8,147 bases of DNA from Bacillota bacterium. Its GTDB lineage: Bacteria; Bacillota; Clostridia; Peptostreptococcales; Anaerovoracaceae. Below are positions 5,684 through 8,147 of this stretch, piece by piece; position 1 is the first letter of the stretch; each line of letters begins with the position of its first letter. The notes under the pieces are model-generated. The model searched no databases, was not told the DNA's origin, and saw only the letters and a list, made by a program, of their open reading frames with translations. Where the stretch lies: positions 1 through 8,147 of the forward strand of contig JAGATO010000089.1 of assembly GCA_017621195.1 (NCBI GenBank), read 5' to 3'. The translations under genes and the position numbers were made by a program.

Positions 5684-6298
5684 ATGTGGGTTTATGAAAA
5701 GAAATTACAGTATCCGATCAACATCACCAAGCCGGATGCCCGATCGGCGCAGATCATCATAACGCAGTACGGCGGACCGGATGGCGAATTGGGAGCCTCC
5801 ATGCGCTACCTGTCCCAGCGTTATACCATGCCATATAAGGAACCGGCGGCCATCCTGTCGGACATCGGCACGGAGGAGCTGGCTCATCTGGAAATGGTTA
5901 GCACCATCGTCCACCAGCTGACGAAAAACCTCAGTCTGGAAGAGATTGAAGACAGCGGGTTCGCTCCCTATTTCGTAGATCACACGGTCGGCATCTGGCC
6001 CCAGGCCGCTTCCGGCGTTCCCTTTTCTTCTTCCACCTTCCAATCCGCCGGAGATCCCGTGACGGATCTGCATGAAGACATGGCTGCAGAACAAAAGGCC
6101 CGGAAGACATACGACAACATCCTGCGCCTGATCGACAACCCCGAGGTCATCGATCCCATCCGCTTCCTGCGGGAGCGGGAAATCGTCCACTTCCAGCGCT
6201 TCGGCGAAGCTCTGCGCAAGGTGCAGGACCATCTGAATGAAAAGAATTTCTACGCCATCAACCCGGCCTTCGACCTGAACCCCCATCAGGGAAAATGA
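5684..6298 (+). CDS. cotJC: Spore coat manganese catalase CotJC
   Basis: A 204-residue four-helix-bundle protein of the manganese catalase family (PF05067). All five dimanganese ligands expected from the Lactobacillus plantarum enzyme can be placed with the right spacing: Glu35, Glu65, His68, Glu136 and His169 (E-x2-H, then 33 residues between the last Glu and His). The predicted reaction is disproportionation of hydrogen peroxide to water and oxygen; in spores it sits in the coat. The length equals that of typical CotJC, shorter than free manganese catalases. The ATG lies 3 nt after the cotJB stop, and a GGGAAGGGA purine run overlapping the cotJB end serves as ribosome binding site. The operon ends in the terminator at 6332-6370. 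Family and ligands are firm; enzymatic activity in this organism is inferred. Confidence 0.94.
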   Translation: MWVYEKKLQYPINITKPDARSAQIIITQYGGPDGELGASMRYLSQRYTMPYKEPAAILSDIGTEELAHLEMVSTIVHQLTKNLSLEEIEDSGFAPYFVDHTVGIWPQAASGVPFSSSTFQSAGDPVTDLHEDMAAEQKARKTYDNILRLIDNPEVIDPIRFLREREIVHFQRFGEALRKVQDHLNEKNFYAINPAFDLNPHQGK

Positions 6299-6331
6299 CG
6301 AGTCCAAAGAATCGTTAAGATCGACAAAAAG

Positions 6332-6370
6332 AAAAATCGTTTATGCCATTTCCGGCGTAAACGATTTTTT
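6332..6370. terminator. Bidirectional intrinsic terminator between cotJC and the YczE-like gene
   Basis: AAAAATCGTTTATGCC (6332-6347) pairs with 6354-6369 over 16 bp with one G-T wobble and a 6-nt loop. The plus strand ends in six T residues and the minus strand also ends in a T run because the stem starts with five A residues. It can therefore end both convergent units. Confidence 0.9.
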
Positions 6371-6383
6371 CTGTCTTTCAGGT

Positions 6384-7076
6384 TCAGATTTTCTCAGTCG
6401 CCTCATGATCCGAAGCCCAGGTTCCCTGCTTCAACTGGCGCACGGTCTGGACGACGTTTTCGTGCTGTACGGATTTCAGGTCAAAGCGGAAGAATTTGAA
6501 GGTGTTCTGCATCAAAAAGCTGATTCCGAACACGGAGATCACTGTACCCAGACCTACCTTGGCACCCATCAGGTATCCGATCACCAGCACCGTTCCTTCG
6601 ATCATGCCGCGGATATAGCCCACGGGAACCTTAGGTAAGCACTTGCTCAACGCGGTCATCAGAGAATCCCGGGGACCGCCGCCCATGCCTTCCCTGATGT
6701 AAAAATATGTACCGATGCTGATCATCATCTGTCCCATCAGCAGGACCACGATTCCCAGATAGAAATTGTCCATCTTGGGCATCAATCCGATCCAGTTCCA
6801 CAGGTCCACGGCCTTTCCGATGATGATGGCATTCAAAATCGTTCCGAAACCGATCTTCTCTTTCAGCATCATATCGAAGATCACGATGATCGCCCCCACC
6901 AGAAGGCTCACATTGCCGTAGGACATGCCGATCAGATCGGCGATTCCCATCTGAAAGGCCTCCCATGCTCCCAGACCGATGTTGGCCTGAATGCTGATGT
7001 AGCTGCCCGTTCCGAAGATGAACAGGCCCAACACCATCCAAAGCGTCTTTTTTACTAATAATTTCCATTGTTCCAT
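6384..7076 (-). CDS. YczE/YyaS/YitT family integral membrane protein
   Basis: A 230-residue membrane protein with about five hydrophobic segments (roughly 11-30, 51-70, 78-97, 105-125, 159-190). It carries family-typical glycine-rich patterns: GLGAWEAFQMG (34-44), GFGTILNAIIIG (76-87), REGMGGGPRDSLM (128-140) and KVGLGTVISVFGI (173-185). The family includes YczE of B. subtilis, which affects surfactin-type biosynthesis, but no transport substrate or reaction is established. The last 30 residues are hydrophilic and should be cytoplasmic. The ATG at 7076-7074 has AGAGGA (7089-7084) 7 nt upstream. It is transcribed alone from its own promoter (7141-7169) and shares the terminator at 6332-6370 with cotJC. 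Family assignment is confident; function is unknown. Confidence 0.87.
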   Translation of the reverse strand: MEQWKLLVKKTLWMVLGLFIFGTGSYISIQANIGLGAWEAFQMGIADLIGMSYGNVSLLVGAIIVIFDMMLKEKIGFGTILNAIIIGKAVDLWNWIGLMPKMDNFYLGIVVLLMGQMMISIGTYFYIREGMGGGPRDSLMTALSKCLPKVPVGYIRGMIEGTVLVIGYLMGAKVGLGTVISVFGISFLMQNTFKFFRFDLKSVQHENVVQTVRQLKQGTWASDHEATEKI

Positions 7077-7140
7077 TGTCTTATCCTCTTATGTACCGCA
7101 AATACGCTCCCGACACCCTCCGCCATACGGCGACATTATT

Positions 7141-7169
7141 ACCATACCATCGTCATTCTTCTCTTTCAA
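7141..7169 (-). promoter_or_regulatory. Sigma-A promoter (extended -10) of the YczE-like gene
   Basis: TTGAAA (7169-7164) and TATGGT (7146-7141) are 17 nt apart on the minus strand, and a TGG directly before the -10 gives an extended -10. The leader to the ATG is about 60 nt and contains a small CGCC/GGCG hairpin. The promoter sits immediately after the terminator of the preceding small gene, so this unit is independent. Confidence 0.65.
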
Positions 7170-7170
7170 G

Positions 7171-7197
7171 AAAAAAATTGCCCCGAAGGACAATTTT
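7171..7197 (-). terminator. Intrinsic terminator of the 48-residue gene (UUCG tetraloop)
   Basis: A 10-bp stem (7197-7188 with 7183-7174, one T-G wobble) closed by a TTCG loop is followed by seven T residues (7177-7171) on the minus strand. The stem overlaps the TAA stop codon of the small gene. A dedicated strong terminator supports that the short ORF is really expressed. Confidence 0.88.
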
Positions 7198-7342
7198 ACT
7201 GTTCCATCATGTGGGTTGCCACCTTCTGCAGCTCGCCCAGCGTGGTGATCTCCACACCGGATTCGATCAGCTGCACCTGAACGTACTGGGGCAACGATTC
7301 AAAATACTCCCGCATTTCGGGATTCTCTTCATAGTAATTCAC
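7196..7342 (-). CDS. Small protein of 48 residues, family not recognised
   Basis: The GTG at 7342-7340 opens a 48-residue protein beginning with MNYYEENPEM and ending in HMMEQ. It is acidic and amphipathic, with YFESLPQYVQVQLIESG (13-29) and TTLGELQKVATHM (33-45), which look like two helices with a turn between them. There is no cysteine, membrane segment or signal peptide. Evidence that it is real: a perfect AGGAGG (7355-7350) exactly 7 nt before the GTG, its own promoter-like sequence, and a strong terminator that overlaps the stop. A longer in-frame ATG at 7420 lies upstream of the predicted transcription start and lacks a ribosome binding site. Its control region fits the forespore factor sigma-G, which would make it a spore-related small protein; this is inference. 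I do not recognise a named family. Confidence 0.75.
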   Translation of the reverse strand: MNYYEENPEMREYFESLPQYVQVQLIESGVEITTLGELQKVATHMMEQ

Positions 7343-7364
7343 ATCCGTTCCTCCTGCCTGAATT

Positions 7365-7377
7365 TCCGCTCTGCGGA
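7365..7377 (-). other. Small hairpin in the leader of the 48-residue gene
   Basis: TCCGC and GCGGA form a 5-bp stem with a 3-nt loop, 10 nt upstream of the AGGAGG. It would lie at the very 5' end of the predicted transcript, where it might stabilise the mRNA. Function is not demonstrated. Confidence 0.35.
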
Positions 7378-7383
7378 TGGATG

Positions 7384-7413
7384 TAGTATGCGCAGGATCT
7401 CCGCTTGCCATGC
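7384..7413 (-). promoter_or_regulatory. Candidate sigma-G (forespore) promoter of the 48-residue gene
   Basis: On the minus strand GCATG (7413-7409) and CATACTA (7390-7384) are separated by 18 nt. This fits the B. subtilis sigma-G consensus (GHATR, 17-18 nt, CATWHTA) at every position. Transcription would start near 7377, about 35 nt before the GTG. No sigma-A promoter with a good -35 is visible for this gene. The -35 lies inside the divergent nagA promoter. Confidence 0.45.
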
Positions 7414-7434
7414 ATCGCACTTTCGGAGTATACT
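7405..7434 (+). promoter_or_regulatory. Sigma-A promoter of nagA
   Basis: TTGCCA (7405-7410) and TATACT (7429-7434) are 18 nt apart on the plus strand and match the consensus in 5 of 6 positions each. The -10 is embedded in the palindrome AGTATACT (7427-7434). The leader to the ATG at 7464 would be about 23 nt, with AGGAGG at 7451-7456. Confidence 0.7.
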
Positions 7435-7463
7435 GAAGCCATCACAACACAGGAGGTTTCATC

Positions 7464-8147
7464 ATGTGGATCCGCAACGGCATGATCTTAACGCCCGACG
7501 GAACGCTCCGTCCCGGGCACATCCGGCTTCACGAAAATCGAATCGCGTCGGTATGCTTTCCCGACGAACCAAATAACACCGAAAATGACGGCGTGATCGA
7601 CGCTGACGGCGCCATCGTCAGCCCCGGCCTGATCGACATTCACATCCACGGTGCCATGGGTGCCGACGTTTACGACGGAACGGTGGAAGCGCTGGACACC
7701 ATCGCCGGCTGGCTGGTTCAAAACGGCGTCACCAGCTTTCTTGCCTCGACCATGACCGTCAGCGAAGAGAGTCTGCTGACCTCCTGCCGCGCCGTCTGCC
7801 GCCACATGGAACCCCGGCGAACCCACTGCACTTCCTGCGACGGCTCGCTTCTCCCTCAGGCAACCCTTCGGGGCGTCCGTCTAGAAGGGCCTTTTCTCTC
7901 CGCCGCCCGGGTGGGAGCCCAAAATCCAGACTACCTTCGGCTGCCCGATCCGGCGTTTCTCCGCCGTCTGTCGAAAGCCTGCGGCAACGCCGTGCGCATC
8001 GTCGATGTGGCGCCTGAGCTGCCAGGCGCATCGGACCTGATCCGAAGCCTGGCCGGTTCTCCCATCCGCGTTTCCCTGGGCCACACCGCCGCTGCCTACG
8101 ATCAGGCCATGGCCGGATTCCGGGCCGGAGCCGCTCACGTCACCCAC
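7464..8147 (+). CDS. nagA: N-acetylglucosamine-6-phosphate deacetylase, C-terminus cut by window edge
   Basis: From the ATG at 7464, 228 codons read open to the right edge; the full enzyme is about 380 residues. The amidohydrolase fold is clear: PGLIDIHIHG (54-63) with the HxH at His60 and His62, the substrate and metal segment LEGPFLS (140-146) with Glu141, GAQNPDYL (151-158), APELPGA (183-189), SLGHTAAAYD (204-213) with His207, and a final THVTH-type end (AAHVTH, 223-228) whose His228 begins the family's HLFNAM motif. NagA removes the acetyl group of GlcNAc-6-phosphate to give glucosamine-6-phosphate and acetate, feeding glycolysis or cell-wall recycling in the cytosol. The start has a textbook AGGAGG (7451-7456) 7 nt away and its own promoter. 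nagB or a GntR-type regulator, common neighbours, would lie outside the window. It is the first gene of its unit. Confidence 0.93.
   Translation, partial: MWIRNGMILTPDGTLRPGHIRLHENRIASVCFPDEPNNTENDGVIDADGAIVSPGLIDIHIHGAMGADVYDGTVEALDTIAGWLVQNGVTSFLASTMTVSEESLLTSCRAVCRHMEPRRTHCTSCDGSLLPQATLRGVRLEGPFLSAARVGAQNPDYLRLPDPAFLRRLSKACGNAVRIVDVAPELPGASDLIRSLAGSPIRVSLGHTAAAYDQAMAGFRAGAAHVTH

Noticed and set aside
7427..7434. The palindrome AGTATACT as a minus-strand -10 for the 48-residue gene
   Set aside because: No -35 hexamer lies 16-19 nt upstream on the minus strand; the sequence there is the complement of the nagA ribosome binding site.

Overview
The window looks like chromosomal DNA of a spore-forming, probably anaerobic member of the Firmicutes (Clostridia type) with fairly GC-rich genes and AT-rich intergenic gaps. 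Three things point there: a complete cotJABC spore-coat operon, strong AGGAGG-type ribosome binding sites with several TTG/GTG starts, and families common in Clostridia (DUF3870, YczE/YitT-like, DUF4392 with LUD). I see no mobile element, tRNA, rRNA or CRISPR array. Species cannot be named from the sequence alone.

Layout, left to right. (1) 1-887, minus: the N-terminal 295 residues of a Na+/phosphate cotransporter, cut by the left edge. Its upstream gap (888-1188) holds a plausible promoter and four hexamers at exact 11-bp spacing that resemble a Pho box. (2) 1189-2744, minus: a two-gene operon of a DUF4392 (D-glutamate cyclase-like) protein followed by a LUD-domain protein. A very good sigma-A promoter (2905-2933) drives it through a ~150-nt structured leader that contains a strong intrinsic terminator before the first gene, the layout of an attenuator or riboswitch. 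(3) 3020-4987, plus: a DUF3870 protein and a CPA1-type cation/proton antiporter with two C-terminal RCK_C-like domains, 18 nt apart. (4) 5130-6298, plus: cotJA-cotJB-cotJC, tightly packed, ending in a 16-bp bidirectional terminator. (5) 6384-7076, minus: a YczE/YitT-like membrane protein with its own promoter. (6) 7196-7342, minus: a 48-residue unrecognised small protein with a GTG start, a perfect RBS, its own UUCG-loop terminator and an upstream sequence that fits the sigma-G (forespore) consensus. (7) 7464 to the right edge, plus: the first 228 residues of N-acetylglucosamine-6-phosphate deacetylase (nagA).

The genes form independent small units rather than one pathway: ion and phosphate transport, a probable D-glutamate-related catabolic or salvage unit under leader control, spore-coat assembly, a possible forespore small protein, and amino-sugar catabolism. 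The parts most worth following up are the uncharacterised leader in front of the DUF4392-LUD operon, the possible sigma-G small gene, and the Pho-like repeat array. All three are sequence-pattern inferences made without database searches.
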